From positions 62,001-126,000 of the forward strand of contig BDSI01000004.1 in the NCBI GenBank assembly GCA_003117195.1: 64,000 nt of DNA. Direction: 5' to 3'. Positions 1 to 13,353 of the stretch are shown piece by piece; position 1 is the first letter of the stretch, and every line of letters begins with the position of its first letter. The notes under the pieces were generated by a model. That model saw nothing but the letters and a program-made list of their open reading frames with translations, was not told the origin of the DNA and searched no databases. Position numbers and translations under genes: made by a program. The DNA is from Eudorina sp. 2006-703-Eu-15 (Eukaryota > Chlorophyta > Chlorophyceae > Chlamydomonadales > Volvocaceae).

Positions 1-2386
1 CGGAGCCGGGGCGGGGTCCGGATGTGGTAAACCCACCGCCCCACCAACGGCCGGGGCCGGAGCGGCGGCGGCACTCCGAGCAGCCCATGTCCGCGCGGCG
101 CAGCGCAGATGGAGGGGATTACGGTGCCGGCGGCGATGAGGACGCGGACGGGGCCGCATCGCCGGGCGGACACGCGGGCCCGAGGCGTGGGGCCCCGGCG
201 GCGGCGGCGGCGCCGCCGTCATTGCCGCGGCGGCCCCGCGCTCAGTCGCCAGCGGAGCCGGGGGCCCTGGATGTGACATTCTCGTCGGGGTTCGCTGCGG
301 CGGCGGCGGCGCCCGCGCCGGTGCTGCCCGGTGGGATGTCACTGGGTCATGGCGCATCGGCGGGCGTAGGGGAGGGCAGCGGCGGCGGCGGGGTGTCATC
401 GGCGTCGTCGGCAGCTGGCGGCAGTAGCCGCGGCAGCGGCCGGCCGGGCGCGACGGCTCCCCATTTGGAGTCCGCGAGGCAGGTGCAGGTGAGGTGGCGG
501 GGTCGGCCCCTAGGACAGGACTTGTCTAGGTTGCTTTCCCTTGTTCCTCTTCCTTGGGTGGCGTGGCGTGGGAGTGACGGGCGACGGGTGATGGGTGATG
601 GGTGTGACACCGCGTCGCATCAGACCCGGCAGGCGGGACAGCTGGCGCGGGCAGCAGGAGGACACCGAATGGCCGCCGGCGGAGGAGCCGCCGGCACCTG
701 AGGTGGCCCTTCGCGCACCTACGTGGCGGTGGTGGTGGTGGTGGCCGCGGCGGTGGTGGTAGTGGCGGTGGTGGTGGTGCTGCCTTTCGGATCGCGCTGT
801 CCAGCGGTCCGGTGCTTCGCACGGGTTGGGCAAAACGGGGTGTCACCGCCCCCCGTAGGAAGGTCCTCCAGAGCATGGCCCCAAAGGTTCCTGCAAGGCT
901 GCCGTGCTCGGTTGGGAGTGGGGGAAACAAAGCGATGTACGGCACCGCCACGGACGTAACACCCCACGCGCGCTTCCCCACTGCTGTCCGCCCCCTTCGG
1001 CGCCCCCTTCGGCGCCCCGACCGCCCCGGGGTCATTCATGGATGCCTTCAACTCCACGCGACCGAGCCGTACTCTGCTTGTACGGTGCCGTACCGTGCCG
1101 TACCGCACACAGGCTTTGCAGGAGGAGAATGCGAGGCTCCGAGACCAGGTGCAGCATCTGGAGCGGCTGCTGGCGACGGCTGCGCCGTCGTCTGCGGCGG
1201 CGGGTGATGGCGGGCGCGGCAGGCGGGCGGGGCCGGCGACCGCGGTTGGACGGCCGTCGAGCGCGGGCGTCGGGGAGGCGTCGACGCCGGGCTTCGCTGC
1301 GGCGGCCGCCGGCGGGGTTGTACTACAGCAGTACAAATCGCAGGTGGGAGGGAGCAACGGTGGTGTGGTCAGCGAGGGTCTAGGGAGGGCCGCCTCGCGG
1401 CCGAGGGTGTGGTCAGCGGGGCTGAGTCGGCTGCTGGCGTGTCGGAATGTGTTACGAGGTTCCGTATCGCATCGCCGCTGAACCGCCAAATGGTTTGCAG
1501 CCTCTAGGCACTGATGTCCTTGGAGGTGCGGATACCGTAGCCTCCTCCTCCTCGTGCCGCCTTGTCGGCTCCTCAGCTGGGCTGGTGCGGGCAGAGCTGA
1601 GCCTAGAGCTACAATGCACTGGCATCCGCTGACGTCTCGGCTGCTGCCCTTGCCACTGCCTTCCTTCCCCCCCTTCCCCCATCCCCGCAGATCATCCAGC
1701 TGCAGCGGCAGGTGGCGGTTATGTCGTTGGAGATCGAGGTGCGGACCAGGGGTCTAGGGCGGGGGGAAAGCCCGTGCAGTACGACTGGGTACCGTGTTTT
1801 GTGTGTGTGTGTGCGTGTCCATAGACGGCCCGCCAGTTGTATCTCAGTCCCTGACGAGGGAACGATGTACGAACGTACGATGTACGACATGCGCCAGATG
1901 GCCGAGCAGGGGTTCGGGGCGCCTGTTGAGACCCACCGGATATAGGGTCTATTAAACCTACCGCACCCCACCACCTCACCCTGACCCTCACCTCCCCCTT
2001 CCGCACCAGAACGACGTGGCCGTCTGGGGTCGGATGCCATGTTATGCGATGCAACGTGGTGCAATGTATGCCTGGTGATGCTGAATGTAACCGTTACAAG
2101 GTGGACCCTTAGTCCCGACCCTGTGATGCTATGCAACGTGGTGTTATGCGATGCCCGCCCTGCTACTCCGGCCAGGCCAAATCCCGGCTGGGCTTCGAGG
2201 CTGAGGGGGCGCTGCTGGAGGTGGCGGCCAAGCTGGCGGTGAGTGCGCAACGGCAACCTGCGCTTGTCGTACTGTCGTATTTGGGGGGCAGGCGCGTGAA
2301 GTTGAAACCCTCCTGGGGGTTTCACCGTACGGACACGGGCACGGAGTGGCACACACACACACACACACGCTCCGTGCAGAGCGGTG

Positions 2387-2426
<40 letters not shown>

Positions 2427-5400
2427 GTCGCGGTGCAACCCACGTCCGTGGCCCCCTGCACGCGCCGCGCCCCGAGGTGCCCCGACCCCGACGTCACGGA
2501 CGACATCCGCGGGAGGGGGAGCGAGGTCCTGTGCGCGTGGGCCAGTCGCGGGGCGGTGGTGTGCCGGGGCGTCTGGGGGGTGCCTCCGAGGGGTATAGGA
2601 AATTGGTAGACATATTTATAGTGCGCTGCTGCCAGAGCGAATATCCGATAAAGACTCGACTGTACCAGGATCTCCAGCGAAGTGACGACGTCCTCAGAGG
2701 GGGGTTACAGAGGATAAAAGCACGTGGCTTTCGGGGGGTCTTCTTTCGGATCTTTCTCGGATCTTTTGGATCTTTCTCGGATCTTTTGAATCTCCTCCTC
2801 TTCTGATCTTCCAGTGGTCCCGGTGCGGGCGCATGTCCTTCAGTCCAGCTCCCCACTTGCTGTCGGGGCTGTTCGGGCTCCTTGTCGATGCGGGTAGCGC
2901 TCCCGGAAAGTCGGACGCCTGCATCGCCGCCCCGCGGTCCTGTTCCCCAGGAGCTGGCGACCGCCGGCAGCAGCGCTGCGAGCGGCGACGCCGCCTTGCC
3001 AGGCGACGCCGCGGAGGCAGCGGCGGCGGGCCTAGGTGGTGGCGGCGGCGGAGGCGGCGGCGGAGGCGAGGCCCTGAGCCGTGACCGGCTGCTGCAGCTG
3101 GTCAAGTGGAGCAAGCAGATGTTGGGCCGGCTCAAGAGGTGGGGCCGCGGGGTTTTGCCGTACTTAATTCGCCGGACAGGGGGTGGGTTGCTTCCGGCTG
3201 CGCCTGTTGGCGACCGCGCATCATCTCGACACCTCGTGGCCGTCACCACCATTCTCACCTCTATCAACCCTGGAGTGGCTTCCCCCAACTCGCGGCGCAG
3301 TTTGAATTGTCTGCCAATTTCCTGTTCCCCCAACTCGCTCCATGCCACAAAGGAGGTCGTCAGTCCCTAGCGGCCAGACATGATCGCAGGCCGACCGGCC
3401 GGCCGGATGCGCCTGCGTCGCTGCCACGCCTAGTACTACATCTACCATAACCCGCTTGGCGCAGCCGGCCAATCGTTCGGTGCATACTCGCCCACCCACA
3501 CCCACCCGCTGTTTCTTTTCAACCCGACCGCACCCGCACGGACGACAGCGAGAAGTGCGAGTCGTCCAAGATCTTCACGCGGGAGGGTGCGGAGGCCTCG
3601 GCGCACCACCGCTGGAGCGACCGCGGCGGCGGCGGCGGCGGCTCCGGCGGCGGCGACGCCGCCAGCTGCGCTCCCACGTGGGCCGTACCCTTTCTCACCG
3701 CGGGCGGCAATCGGTTCCTGACGGCGGGCACCAGCGGCGCCGCCGCGGCGGCGGACGACCTCGCCGGCGCCGCCGGCGGCGGCGGCGGCACCGCCGGCGC
3801 CGGGGCCGCCGGCACCACCGTCGCCGCCGTCGCCGGCGGCCAGGCGGCGCTGCTTGCGGATCCGCTGCTGGCTCACCGGCTGGAGATGCAGCTGGCGGGT
3901 CTGGCGCCCAAAATGACGTCGCTGGCGGTGCTGCTGAAGACGCAGCTGCTGCCGGCCATGCCGTGGCTGGGGCTGGAGGCGGCGGACCGACTGCAGGTGG
4001 GGAGTTGCCGGCACTCCGGGGGACTCACCGTCGGCAGGGTCTACTTATCAATGTTAACAACACCCAGATTATCTTGATGACATAACAGGTCTTTTTCAAA
4101 TTATCTTCATAATATAACAGGACTCTTGAAGTACATAAAGCAATGTCTCTGAAGTGGTCCAGTCCTGGTGCTGGTACGGAGGCAAGGGGCCGCCGGGGTA
4201 TGACGGACGAGGACCCCAAACCACAGAAACCACAGAACCCTACACCGTGAGAGGCTGAGAGCCCACTTATTTTATTGCACGGGTGTGTCCACTACTCGTG
4301 TTGGCAAGGCATGTGGTCACGTGCTGTCACGTGCTATCACGTGCGGGACACAATTGCCCCCCTTGCCTGCCGCTTTGCGGTCGTTCCGCAGGCGGAGGTG
4401 GGCGAGGCGGCGGAGGGCGTGGCGCAGTCGGTGGAGGCGCTGGTGCAGCTGTGCAGCTTGCTGCCGGCCGGTGCGGCGATGTTCGGGGAGGGGCCCGTGT
4501 CGCAGGAGCCCAAGAGGCGGGCGGCGGAGGTGGAGGCGGGTAGGTGGCGGGTGGCGGGTGAATGGGTGGCGGGTGGCGGGTGGCGCGTGGACAGGCGGAC
4601 CGTTGGGGCGATGGGCAGTGGAAGCGGGGGTTGAACGTTCACCATCGTTCACCATCCCGGGGGGCAGAGTGGTGTGGGCGGTCCCGTCGTCCCGTGTTTG
4701 TGTTTGTATTTGTGTTTGTATTTGTGTTTGTGTTTGTGTTTGTGTTTGTGTTTGTGTTTGTGTTTGTGTGCGGTTGGACGTGTCGATCGGGCCGGGGCGG
4801 CCGCCTGCGCTTCCTCTCCAGCAGGGGACGCGACGGAGCACCAGCGGCCCGTCCGTGGCCCCCCGGGATGTGTCATGTCGTCGTGACGTGTCAGCAGCCG
4901 TTCAGTGCCGCCCCCGACGTCCCGTCCTCTCCCCCCGCGGCGTGGCCGCGCCGCTGTGCAGGTCGTGACAGCTGGCTGTACGGCAGTCCGGAGCTGGTGG
5001 ATGCGCCGGAGCCGCCCTCGCCGGCGGTCAACGAGGAGGGAGTCGTCAGCGTGCCCCGGCTGCAGGTGCGGGTGTGGTGGTGGTGGCGGCGGGTGTGGCG
5101 GTGCGGGTTATGTAGATTATGGGGTTGGCGGTTGTGGTGAGTTTGGTCAGTTGGTCGGTTGGTCGGGGCGCGGTCTGTGTCCGCGTCCGGTACTCCCCGC
5201 TGACCAGCTGCTGCGGCTGCCGGAGTGCAGCCCCCCCCTCCCCGCGCCCCCGTGTGGACCGCAACCCCCCGCCCCACCCTCCCGCCCCACCCTCCCGCCT
5301 CTTCCCCAGGCCGCCATCGCCCCCCTGCTCCGAGACCGCAAGACCGGCAATAAGGCCCTGGCGGACATCTTGGAGCCCGTACGGGCCAGGTCCATGGTGA

Positions 5401-8400
5401 GGCTGGGTGGGGTGTCTGGTCGGTGTCGGTATGGGAGGCCCGGGTGGGGGGCTTGGGCTTTCGGGGGCTGGGCTGCGAGTGACCTCCGAGCGGGTGACGG
5501 GTTCCGGGGCGTCTCGGGATAGCGGGCGGCGGCCGCACGACCGATGAATGAATTCATGAATTCATGAACGTTACAGCGGACCCCAAAAGGATCAACGATG
5601 TTGAAGACCAGTACCGTCTTTCCCGACCCCCCGACGTCGCCGCTTTCCGCCTGGGGTTGGTTGGTTGGTTGGTTGGTTGGTTGGGGTGCTCCTGCTGATG
5701 GCGGTGGTGGTGGTGATGGCGGTGGTGGTGGCGGTGCGGTTGCTCGCTGCTGCTGGTCTGTCCGCAGGCTGCAGCCGCGAAACGCGCGGTGTTGGAGGCG
5801 GAGCTGAGGTTCGCGGCGCGGGCCGCGGCGCTGCACGCGGAGCACGTCTCGCACCTGATGCTGAGTGTGGGCTTGGCGCTGGAGGAGTGCCGGGGTGAGC
5901 GGGGCGGGTGTGCGTGTATGTGTATGTGTATGTGTGTTAGTAGGCGGGCAAAGGCAAGGCGTGCGTGATGTGATAACAGCGGCTAGGGGAGGGCGGGGAA
6001 ACCCGTCGGGGCAACTGCGAGTGGGCGGGTAGATGCGGTACACCCGCGCTGACTGAAGAGGGCAATGAGGAGAGGGGAGGGGAGGGGAGGGGAGGGCGGA
6101 CGGGTTCGCACTCGGGTTTGTGTACTGGAATACACATCCGACGGGGCAGTCGTGTGGTATACATACGGGCATCTTCCGGGCTTGGCTACGCCCCTTGCAT
6201 ATCACGAGCTCCTTCTCCCCCCGGCTACGAAAAAACCACATCCGGCCCTTTGCGACCCTTCCGGGGTGCGATTCGCTGTCAGACAGCGGGCCCATCGCGG
6301 CACACACCTTATCACGCATGTTTCCCTGGCCGCGTTTGGGAAACGTTGGAAACGTTCGGACGCGGAAATTCGAGAAATCATTTCACTGCGATGTTGAAAG
6401 GTACTCGTGCTTTGTCTATATACCGCGTCGGCGGCCGGCCGCGGCCGAAGCGGGGCTGAGGGGCTTGGGAACCCATCCATCCATCCATCCATCCATCCAT
6501 CCATCCATCCATCCATCCATCCATCCATCCATCCATCCATCCACAATTCGAAAGTTTCGGCGCGCGCGTTTTTTCAAATGTCATACTGGCGGGGCGGACG
6601 AGGGACGAAACGTTCGCGATCGCGTTGCTCGCTACCGTAGATCGCCGGATGAAATTTACAGTGTTAAAAAAAGATGTATCTGCAGCTCGAAACATTGAAA
6701 CGGTTGTCAAGGCTACAACGACGCAAAGTTACGACTGCCATGTCGGACCCTGTCGGACTCTGCCTTACCTGGGCCGAAGCCTGGAGCTTCAAGGATTATG
6801 CCAGTCATCACTTTATAATTAAAACTTTTATTAGATTTTAAGGGGTTGCGTTTATTTGGGCAGGCGCGTCCCTCGATTCGCAATCAAAACGGCCTTCAGT
6901 CGATAGGCCCATCGGTTAGCCCACCACCCATAGGATGTACGAGTCCTGCCTTGCCGCGTCCTTCTTCGTCTTCGTCTGCGTCCGTAGCACCAACGTCGCC
7001 GTGTGATGTGGTATGCGCTTCATCTCCCACTGCTGCCCGGTCGGCGTTCCCCGCACGTCGCTGGCGGACGGCCTCACACGAAAGTCTCTCGGCTCACCGC
7101 GACCTGCGCCCTCCCCTCCGTTTTCCTGCACCAACCTGGAGCTCTTGCCGCGGATCTAAAATCAAGCACCTACTCCACAATTTTGTTAACCACACGGATC
7201 ATCTCGCGCACATGCATGACGCCTGGGCGCGCCTGGTGGTTGCGACAAGAACGACACCGGCAATAGTTTGTGTCACAACCGGCATGCGCGCCCCGCGCCC
7301 GCGCCCCGCGCCCGCCCAGCACAGATGGCGCCTGCTGCCCGGCCCTGTTGTGTTTAAACTACCTACCGTATTATTGGGCGACATGATGCGCAGGACAAGG
7401 GGACTGTATCCCACCGCAAAATTGCTCCGTAATTCGCACCGCAGGTGTATCTTCTTGTGACACTTTCAGTATCCCACCGCTCGCGCACTGCTGCGAGATG
7501 GTGATGAGCCGCCACCTCTGAGCCGCCCTCCGCCTCGTCGCCGTGTCCCCCGCCCCCCTCCCCTCTCACTGCGTCCCAAGGCGCCAAGGACGCCGCAGCG
7601 ATCAAGTCGTACTTCAACGCCGCTGCAGCTGTACGGCAGGTCCTGGAGGCGGCGGATGCCCTGGAGCTCCATCCCTGCGAGACCTGCCTCAAGGTACGGC
7701 GGTACGGCAGTACAGTGGTTGGCCCCGTGGGCGCTGGCAAGGAGGAAGGCGCGCATCGGACCGTTTTTTTTGCGCACGAGGGGTTGGACCGACTGGAGCC
7801 TTGGCGGGGGTTCTCCTTCCCCTCGCAGAAACAGCCTCGCGCACTCGTTTCTCGCGGCTCAAATTTTCTTATACGCGCTCTTGCACTTCACCCACGGTGT
7901 ATGAGCCATGCCCCATACCAACGCCAGCCCGGGTCCGACCCCGCGCCGCGCCGCCCTCGCGACCCCCTGGTACGGCAAGTCTGGAACGGCGGCCTCCCCC
8001 CACAGCCCCGCCCCGCCCCGCCCGGCCCCCGAGGATCTATCCCAGTGAACTGGCGCACATCCTAGAGTGTATACCCGGCAGAACGCACTCAGTGGTACAC
8101 GAAAACAGTTTGGGGCGGTGGTCGGCCCCGTGGCTCCCTCGCCCGCCTGCTCCCCCCCTTCCCCCGGGGTGCTCCCTCGCCCCCACCTCAGGCGCTGGTT
8201 GACGTCATCCGGGTGCACCGGGACACGCTGGCCTCGGTTCCGGAGCTGCTCGTGAACGCCCCCGCCGCGGACGTGGAGGTGGGTGCTGGGCGCTGGGCGC
8301 TGGGAGGGATGGGCGGGGTGGTTCGGCGGACTGCGGTTCGGACGGGTAGATGGCGTGCCGGGTGCAGGGTTTATTAGGAGAAACTCCAAACCCAGAAACG

Positions 8401-9590
8401 AACTCGGGGACACAACATGTGCTCTGTTTGGGTGCTAGGCTGCTGGGCCGCGGAACGGAGCGACCCGCGGCGGTGCAGCTGCAGGCTCAGCTGCAACGGA
8501 CTGGCGCACGCGTCATCACGGTCGCATGTCGGGATGCCCACGGGTCGGTTGTCCCACGGGTCGGCTGTCCCGCGGGTCGGTTGTCCCGCTGCAGGGCCGT
8601 CTGCTGGCCAAGGTGGAGGAGCTGCACCAGGGCTTCAAGTGAGTGCAGTCCGAGAGCCCCACTAAAAGGGGCGGGGTGGTACTGTGCCACACAGTTGCAC
8701 CCTAGACCCCCGACCGACCTCGCAGGGCTGGCTTGGGATCTGGGTGCCGCCCGGACGACCGGCTCCCCGATGTCGATATTTCTTGTACGACGGGTGGGAC
8801 ACTCATCGTCGCGACCCCTTCAGGGCCCCCCGCCCTTGCGGCCCAACCCAGCCCCGGGTTTACGTCTTTCCTAAACACCTAGCCCCGCACGCGGTAGGTA
8901 TCTAGCGGGCGGTGAACGCACTGCCGGCCGGGCGCGGGAGTACCGGTACACATCGCGGGAGTCTCACGCACTGCCTGCATCGGCTGTCCTCGGCTGGACG
9001 TCTCGTTTCTCACTCTGCTCACGTTTCTTACATACTCTCTCTCTCACACACACACACACAACGGGTCTCTTATCGGGTCTCTTATCTAAACACAAAAGGG
9101 CGAAAGCCGGCCGCCGCATTGCAGGGTTAGGTGCCGTTGGATGCGCCCACTCAGTCTGTTACGAGTCACGCACGCCCGGACGGATAGTATGACGGAATTT
9201 TGTTGGTTCCGTGATTTCGGGATGGTGGGTTGGGTCCCGCGTGTGGGTGTGCGCCGCAGGAAGGCGGTCGGCCGGCTGGACGCGCACAAGCGCCGGCATC
9301 TGGATGGGGTGGCAGTCGGCGGCACCGCGGGCGGCGCCGCCGCGGCGCCCTCCCAAGGGGATCAGTATTCGGACGACGAGGAGGGGGACGACTGGGCGGA
9401 CGACGACCGAGGGGCCGGCAGCGCTGGGGGCGTGGGAGGTGGCGGCGGCGCTGCCGCGCGCGGCGGCGGTAACGCCGGCTTGCCACCGGCACGCCGGCCG
9501 CCGTCGACGACTTCAGCGCAGCCCGCTGCTGCTGTCGCGAAACCCGGCAAGCCGCCCAAACCGCAGCCGCGCCCCGACTGGCAGGACTAG
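1..9590 (+). CDS. Coiled-coil protein, unknown function (5' end outside window)
   Basis: I do not recognise this protein. Exons that splice in phase are 1-488, 1113-1343, 1691-1738, 2176-2238, 2951-3138, 3549-3996, 4392-4539, 4962-5065, 5310-5396, 5768-5894, 7581-7693, 8192-8278, 8595-8638 and 9260-9590, ending at a TAG. Together they give about 834 residues; the frame is open to the left edge, so the start is missing. Short heptad-like helices are visible, for example [20 protein letters not shown] in the second exon and [16 protein letters not shown] in the third. A charged block, [20 protein letters not shown], fills the 5310 exon. The tail is acidic, then Gly/Ala/Pro-rich. One further small exon near 8470 is possible. 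Joining the 8595 and 9260 exons restores a Lys codon, which supports the last junction. A cytoskeletal or scaffold role would be a guess. Confidence 0.6.
2346..2423. repeat. (CA)n and (TG)n dinucleotide tracts
   Basis: A CA run near 2349-2369 is followed about 20 bases later by a TG run near 2389-2423. The two tracts are complementary and could pair as a hairpin. They lie in an intron of the coiled-coil gene. Confidence 0.9.
4693..4769. repeat. (TTTGTG)n hexanucleotide microsatellite
   Basis: About 13 copies of TTTGTG, with occasional TTTGTA variants, lie in the intron between the exons at 4392 and 4962 of the coiled-coil gene. Confidence 0.9.
5543..5600. repeat. Dispersed GTTACAGCGGACCCC element, copy 1
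   Basis: A GAAT-type stretch leads into GAACGTTACAGCGGACCCC and then AAAAGGATCAACG. The same arrangement recurs near 26.5 kb and twice, inverted, near 58 kb. This copy is intronic. Confidence 0.6.
5656..5682. repeat. (GGTT)n microsatellite
   Basis: About six tandem GGTT units lie in an intron of the coiled-coil gene. Confidence 0.9.
6474..6542. repeat. (CCAT)n microsatellite
   Basis: About 17 uninterrupted CCAT units sit in the 1.7-kb intron between the exons at 5768 and 7581. A GGGGA-rich run at about 6069-6095 in the same intron could form a G-quadruplex. Confidence 0.95.
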
Positions 9591-12045
9591 GACGACGACA
9601 AGGACGAGGACCAGACGCGTCTCGAGACACAACCCACCCACTCTGGCAGGGCGGTGCGGCTCGTTGGAGGACACAGAACAAGGGATACCGTAGGTAGTGG
9701 AATTCGCAGTGCGTGGGTTACTGGATTTGTTGTTTCCTGGTGGGTTGTCGGAGGACGGAGGAGGGGCTGCTGAGGGCCGGTTGCGGCAGGGGGCACACCT
9801 CCAGGGGGGCCGGCGGCCGCAGCTGCGGCAGCGGAGGCCACCCCCCTGCCACCACCACCACCACCATTAACCAGACCGTGGACGAATGATAGCTGGACCT
9901 GACCAGGTTACCCGCCCCACTTGGCTTCACGAGACCGCGTCGGCCGGGCTGTCCCGTCTGCGCGGGGGTACTTTGAGAGGGGCCGGCGAGGGCGAGGCCT
10001 CAGGCCAGGTTCTGGTTCCGGGGCCAGTCAGTGGGTGGCGGACGTCCCCCCCCCCAACCGCCCAACGCTGTTTGAACCCTCCCTGCCCCCGCCGCTCCAA
10101 CGGCGAGAGACCTCGCACTGCCCTGCGTTACACGCTGCTGCACGTCCGCGAACTGCCCCTCCGCAGCGCGCCCCACGAGGGCTAAACAGAACCCTACAGT
10201 CGCCCGCGGGGATCAAACCGCCTCTGCCTCAAGCGGGGGCGCGCCCAGGAGCACCCGCATCAGCCCCACGTCCGCGTGACAGTGCAGCGTGTCCGGTCCG
10301 CACAGACAGCAGCCCTCGAGGATCTAAGAAATCGCAGCGGCAGGGCGACAAAAGGGGCAGGGAGGGGGCTCACCCCTCGTTGGGGTCCCCCCGTAACGCC
10401 GCCGGTGCCGCCTCTGCCTCAATGCCAAATCAAAAGACAGCAAACCCGCCGCCCCCTGCCAAAATCGCACTTGCGCAGCGACTCCCTGATGATGCAGCTG
10501 CGCCCCAGCAGGCGCGAACCTCACCACCCGTCCGCTTAGGAATCTTGCCGCCGCATCGAAATCCAGTTGCATCGCAGGCCCCCGGGCCTCATCGGGCGCG
10601 AAGGACAGCTCCCGGGTCAGACGGCCACCGCCAAATGAGCCCCGACTCGAAGCTGCGCCCAAATGTGAACCATCCGGGAGCCAACCCCCCGGGTGCGCGA
10701 GGGCGCGGGGGCGGAAACGGCAACAGCCGACATCGCATGGCCCACGTTCCATGTCCGCGTCCTCGTACGCAGCGTCGCGGCAAAGCTGGGGTCAGCAAAA
10801 TCGCCATAACCCATCACAACGTGGAGCCGCGAAATGCGCACCGGTCGCGACTGCATCGGCGCAGGGGTGCACATCGGGGAGCTCCCTCCCAAGGTACGAC
10901 AGGAGGACTGGGGGGCCCCACGCTCACACAGTCCCCCAGCTGTGCTTCTGCACCCGGGGGGGACCCCGGGGAGAAATGGCCGCTGCACGTGCAGGTTTCG
11001 AGGCCGCGACTTGCTGTGATTCGAGGAAGCGTCCGGTCGAGCAGCACATCGACATTGTCCTACTCTTAGCCCTACACAAACCTTAAGAGTCAACCCACCA
11101 CCAAACCCCACCACCACCCCTTCCCCCTACCAATTTGCATACACGATACACACTAGATGACCGCCCCTCCCCTCCCGTTCCAACCCCCGCCGTGTCACCG
11201 CCGGTGATACGACCGGAACCCCCCCGACGATAACAGGCTCTCAATACCGCTTATCCCATCCCATCCCATCCCATCCCATCCAGGGGCCCTCCAACGTGCA
11301 GACCGTGGCAACACCCTTGCATTGGGCCACCTCGCAAGAAGCGCCGAGGACGTACCAATTTCCCCAGCGTCCAAGCCAGCACTTCAGGACCGCAGCGTCA
11401 TGCCACTCATCAGAACCGGTCAGAGACGTAACGTGGCACGGCGGCTTGCGAACGGTATGTCCACACTTGCTGGCATCGACGCTGCCAGTAGGAATATGCA
11501 TACCCGGGGCTCATCAAACGCACAGCAGCCCGCATGCCGACTCTGCTGCGCGTGCTGAGCTGCTGCTCTTTGACAGCTTCCCAGCCGGCCCCTCCGCGAC
11601 GCTTTATGGTCAAGAGCCGCGTGAGCTGGCCCTCAAGCCTCAACCACGCGGGGCTCGTCCGGCCCCTCCACACAGGCCTCCCTGGCTCCTCCTGTCCGCC
11701 TGCTGCTCCTCCGACCGCGCCGCCGCTCAACGAGATGCTGTGCGGCCAAGCTTGCGACAGAGCCGCGCAGCTGCGGCCCAAGCCGCCCTGACCCGCCCCT
11801 AGCTATAAAGCAGAAAGTAAGCTGACGCGCCCCCGCGGCAAGCCAGCCAGGCTCCGCGCCTGCCTCGCAGGCGTGCCGGTGTTCAAGCCGCCCCAACGAC
11901 CACAGCCACAACGCACCGACGGCATGCTGTTACTGCTGCTGCTGAAGCTTCCAACGCCGTCCCGCATTTCCCGTGCGCTTGCCACCGCCAGCTGCTGCTG
12001 CTGCTGCTGCGCCTCCTGTGCTGCTCTGCTGCTGCCTCCGCTCCA
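9591..12045. other. Intergenic stretch, no supported gene
   Basis: This lies between the convergent 3' ends of the coiled-coil gene and the TIC56-like gene. Several frames stay open for 100 to 380 codons, but none has a recognisable domain, and overlapping frames on both strands are open because the DNA is GC-rich. A (CATCC)n tract lies at 11253-11281. Part of the 3' side could encode a C-terminal extension of TIC56 if the frame at 12046 is spliced instead of ending. Confidence 0.5.
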
Positions 12046-13353
12046 CTACCTCATGAGCTCCACTTGCAGCGACTGCTCCTCCGGGTCTCGATAGTCCTTG
12101 CGCTGCTCCCGAATGCGGTTGAGGCTGGGTTTGAGCGAGAAGGTGCGCTTGATCCACGTGGCGAAGCGCACTGTGGGCGGGCCGTCATGTCGGGGTGGGA
12201 TGGGGTTGGGAGGGAGGAGGAGGGTTAAGAGCCGTTGGAAGGGGGGCCCGTGAAGGTGTGTGCGGGGAGGAAGAGGCAACGGTGTGCAGTGCGGTGCGGG
12301 GTGGCCCTGGGTGTGTTCGTAGGCAGGCAAGGCAAGGAGGGCGTGACATGCATAGGGTATAGTTGAGCCCGATAACGCCCCTGCCCGAGCCATTGAAGCA
12401 CAATGGCTGTGGGCGTGTGGGGAGTTCAGCTACGACGGTGCAGTTCGTGACTTGCTATCGGATAGGGATTACGGCAGGGTGCTGTAGGAGGTACACAAAA
12501 TTGGGTTGACATGCTGTACCTAGGTAAGGTATGACTTCATGAGGTGGCCTGGACCGCGCAAAGCCTTCACGGTGTTCCCAGCTCGCCGCATCAAGAGGCA
12601 AGGGCAGCAGGGGTTTGAAAGTGCTGCAGGGGTTCTTGAACTTCCCCTCCCAGTGCCCACTGGCCGGGCCTCGATGAGTGGACCCTCCCAGCACCCGCCC
12701 GCTCGCCCACTTTGCACCCACGGCTCACCCTCCGGGGTCCGGATCATGGGAAGCAGCAGCTTAATGTTTTTGGCCGGGAGCCAGTCGTACAGGCCGTGGC
12801 CCCACATCAGGGTGTTCTCGTCCACGATGCCGGTGACCCAGGCCTCCTTCAGAACGTGCAGCGGGCACGGCCCGCGCGGCACGTTCATGCGATCGCGGTA
12901 ATACCAAATGTTTTTGCGTAAGAGCATGCGCTGGTAGTTGATCATCTCGTACTGGTAAGGGCTCAGCACAATTTTGCGAGGCACAGGGCGCAAGGCTCCG
13001 GTCCACGGCGTCGACGGCGGCGCATTGTCCAAGGGATGTGGTTTCGACATATCAAACAACGTCGCCAGTTCCTGCGCCTCAGTGAGCGCCAGCTCCTGCT
13101 TGGTGTTCAGCAGCCGCCGCTGCTCCACGGCAAGCGCATCCGACGGAAGGCTTGGCATGGATTTCTGAATAGGTATTGGAAGATCGGCAATTGATGGCAG
13201 GATCTCAGCGATCCTGCGATCCAGGTGCCGGCTGAAATCGTCCTGGGACCTGCTGTCGGCATTCTCATCAAGAGGCCGCATCACCTTATGCAATCTAATT
13301 TTACGTGCTACAACATCGCCCGAGCCAGGACGGCCATCGCCGTTTTCCGACAT
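12046..13353 (-). CDS. TIC56: TIC56-like chloroplast protein import component
   Basis: TIC56 belongs to the 1-MDa TIC complex (with TIC20, TIC100 and TIC214/Ycf1) in the inner chloroplast envelope. Two exons are clear: 13353-12729, and 12170-12046 ending at TAG. The donor G and the acceptor TG rebuild the Val codon at the join. Landmarks, in order, are DRMNVPRGPCPLHVLKEAW, then the GYF-like segment TLMWGHGLYDWLPAKNIKLL, then RTPE and, after the intron, VRFATWIKRTFSLKPSLNRI. These match the central conserved part of plant TIC56. The model gives about 249 residues, much shorter than Arabidopsis TIC56 (about 527), and no transit peptide is obvious. The frame is open upstream to 13398, so an upstream exon or earlier start is possible. 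The stop coincides with a possible donor (GAG followed by gtagtg), so the C-terminus is uncertain. Confidence 0.88.

Noticed and set aside
9921..11069. Plus-strand open frame of 382 codons
   Set aside because: It overlaps other open frames on both strands and is Pro/Arg-rich without a recognisable domain; no convincing gene model.
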